This document shows, piece by piece, positions 62,823 through 64,000 of a DNA stretch of 64,000 nt. Position 1 is the stretch's first letter; the number at the start of each line of letters is the position of its first letter. The position numbers and the translations under genes are program-made. The notes under the pieces are model-generated. The model was not told the DNA's origin, did no database searches, and worked only from the letters and a program-made list of their open reading frames with translations. The DNA lies in assembly GCF_027886425.1 (NCBI RefSeq), contig NZ_CP115671.1, positions 2,914,001 to 2,978,000 of the forward strand, in the 5' to 3' direction. Origin of the DNA: Brevundimonas vesicularis (GTDB lineage: Bacteria > Pseudomonadota > Alphaproteobacteria > Caulobacterales > Caulobacteraceae).

Positions 62823-63653
62823 ATGACCGCCGCCGCGCCACCCTTGGATCTGCAACGCGAGCGCGCCTATGTCCGCGATCTGGGCCGCGCCTTCGCCGGC
62901 GCCCTGGTGTTCAACATCCCGCTGTTGATGACGATGGAGATGTGGGCGCAGGGCGTGATCATGGACCGCTGGTTGCTGCTGACCTTCATCGTCGCCGGCC
63001 TGCCGCTGCTTTACGGCCTGGCCTATTACGCCGGCTTCTCCAAGCGGCGCGGGCCGGTCAACGATGCGCTGGACACCGCCGTGGCCCTGGCCGTCGGCTT
63101 CATCACCGCCTCTGTGCTGCTGATCCTGTTCGGCGTCGTCGAATGGGACGCGCCGCCGCGCGAGGGCCTGGGCATGGTCGCGCTTCAGGCCATTCCCGGC
63201 GCCATGGGCGCGCTTCTGGCCCGGCGTCAGCTCAGCGGCGACGGCGGGGGAGACACGGATGAGGATCAGGCCTCCTATTTCGGCGAACTGTTCCTGATGG
63301 CGGCCGGCGCCCTGTTCTTCGCCCTGAACGTGGCTCCTACCGAGGAGATGATCCTGATCGCCTACAAGGCGACGCCCGCCCACATCCTGGCCCTGATCGC
63401 CGTCTCCATCCTTCTGCTCCACCTGATCGTCTTCAAGGCGGGCTTCGCCGGCCAGGAAGAGGCCGATCATCCGATCAAGGCCTTCCTGCATTTCACCCTG
63501 CCCGGCTATGCCATCGCCCTGGCCGTCAGCCTGTTCACCCTATTCCTGTTCGGGCGCACCGACGGCCATGCCGTCGCCGGCGTGGTCCAGACCATGGTCG
63601 TCCTGGGCTTCCCCGCCGCCATCGGCGCCGCCGCCGCCCGTCTGTTGGTCTGA
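62823..63653 (+). CDS. TIGR02587-family membrane protein
   Basis: A 276-residue integral membrane protein with about eight helices. RDLGRAFAGALVFNIPLLMTM near residue 14, ALFFALNVAPTEEMILI in the middle, and GRTDGHAVAGVVQTMVVLGF near the end match the TIGR02587 (DUF2391) family. It is followed after 4 nt by a TIGR02588-like gene; the two are known to be encoded together. The function is unknown. Confidence 0.87.
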   Translation: MTAAAPPLDLQRERAYVRDLGRAFAGALVFNIPLLMTMEMWAQGVIMDRWLLLTFIVAGLPLLYGLAYYAGFSKRRGPVNDALDTAVALAVGFITASVLLILFGVVEWDAPPREGLGMVALQAIPGAMGALLARRQLSGDGGGDTDEDQASYFGELFLMAAGALFFALNVAPTEEMILIAYKATPAHILALIAVSILLLHLIVFKAGFAGQEEADHPIKAFLHFTLPGYAIALAVSLFTLFLFGRTDGHAVAGVVQTMVVLGFPAAIGAAAARLLV

Positions 63654-63657
63654 CCCC

Positions 63658-64000
63658 ATGCCCACGAAGAAGAAGCCCGCCGCGTCGACCCGCCCTCTGT
63701 TGCAATGGGGCATGGCCTTGCTCGGCGCCGTCATCACCCTGACCGCCATCGGCATCGTGGTGTGGGAGGCGCTCCAGCCCACGGCCCCGCCCGCGCTCAG
63801 CGCCCGCATCATCGCCGTGGACGTCACCGCCGCAGGCCAGGTCGCGACCGTCCGTGTCCAGAACGACGGCGACGACACCGCCGCCGCCGTGGACATCGAA
63901 GGGGTTCTGGGCGACCAGACCGCGACCGCCAGCCTGGACTACGTCCCCGGCCACGGCCACGCCAAGGCCTACCTCCGCTTCGACACCGATCCGCGCGCGG
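63658..64000 (+). CDS. TIGR02588-like membrane-anchored protein, 5' part
   Basis: An open frame begins at ATG 63658 and runs off the window end (114 codons seen). A basic N-terminus, MPTKKKPAAS, precedes one membrane helix (about residues 16-36, WGMALLGAVITLTAIGIVVW), then a periplasmic beta-domain with ARIIAVDVTAAGQVATVRVQ. It fits TIGR02588 and lies 4 nt after its usual TIGR02587 partner. The stop codon is outside the window. Confidence 0.82.
   Translation, partial: MPTKKKPAASTRPLLQWGMALLGAVITLTAIGIVVWEALQPTAPPALSARIIAVDVTAAGQVATVRVQNDGDDTAAAVDIEGVLGDQTATASLDYVPGHGHAKAYLRFDTDPRA

Overview
The window is high-GC (roughly two thirds G+C), gene-dense DNA from an alphaproteobacterial chromosome. 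The gene set and order point to Caulobacterales, most likely Brevundimonas. The clues are lptC-lptA-lptB-rpoN-hpf-ptsN, an Hsp20-DUF1150 pair, a tol-pal cluster running into tilS and ftsH, split flagellar loci with CtrA-like boxes, and many 4-nt stop/start overlaps. The species is an inference. I see one tRNA and no rRNA, CRISPR array, prophage or IS element.

1-11 kb: the 3' part of gltB, amtB, a small heat-shock protein with DUF1150, then on the minus strand rnd, lptC, lptA, lptB, rpoN, hpf and ptsN (envelope LPS transport, sigma-54 and nitrogen-PTS), and tRNA-Leu(CAG) with its own promoter and terminator. 11-20 kb: a WecG/TagA-type glycosyltransferase, a flavin oxidoreductase and a short Wza-type export protein; flagellar flgB-flgC-fliE divergent from fliO-fliP; an HU protein and a large periplasmic TPR protein. 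20-26 kb: DUF983, nucleotidyltransferase, thiD, two small drug/metabolite-type transporters, folP, YdeI-like, a winged-helix regulator with a membrane partner, and an acyltransferase.

26-45 kb, minus strand: read in transcription order this is mgtC-like, ruvC-ruvA-ruvB, a secreted alpha/beta hydrolase, a membrane-anchored protein, a short SEDS-like membrane protein, ybgC, a coiled-coil protein, an inserted AraC-type regulator with a frameshifted CPBP protease, tolQ-tolR-tolA, an opposite-strand orphan antitoxin, tolB, pal, a DUF3667 protein with an in-frame amber codon, cpoB, tilS and ftsH. This is an envelope-constriction and cell-wall block. The divergent SEDS-like protein, translationally coupled to ybgC, is the most interesting item in the window.

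45-64 kb: hemerythrin, yebC, an arsenic cluster (arsB divergent from arsR-arsC), a PadR regulator divergent from a two-motif aspartic protease across a perfect palindrome, MarR, a thioesterase, a zinc alcohol dehydrogenase, DUF6624, an S9 peptidase, a membrane protein, nucleoside hydrolase-ribokinase (nucleoside salvage), a dcyD-DUF3253-chrA-racemase unit, a lipoprotein, and a TIGR02587/TIGR02588-type pair cut by the window end.

Two long inverted repeats sit in intergenic DNA (near 8.0 and 26.3 kb); the second is followed by a 17-copy AG dinucleotide tract. Several genes carry sequence-level oddities: a probable CTG start (tilS), an amber codon (DUF3667), a one-base frameshift (CPBP), and a short coding repeat at the end of the nucleoside hydrolase.
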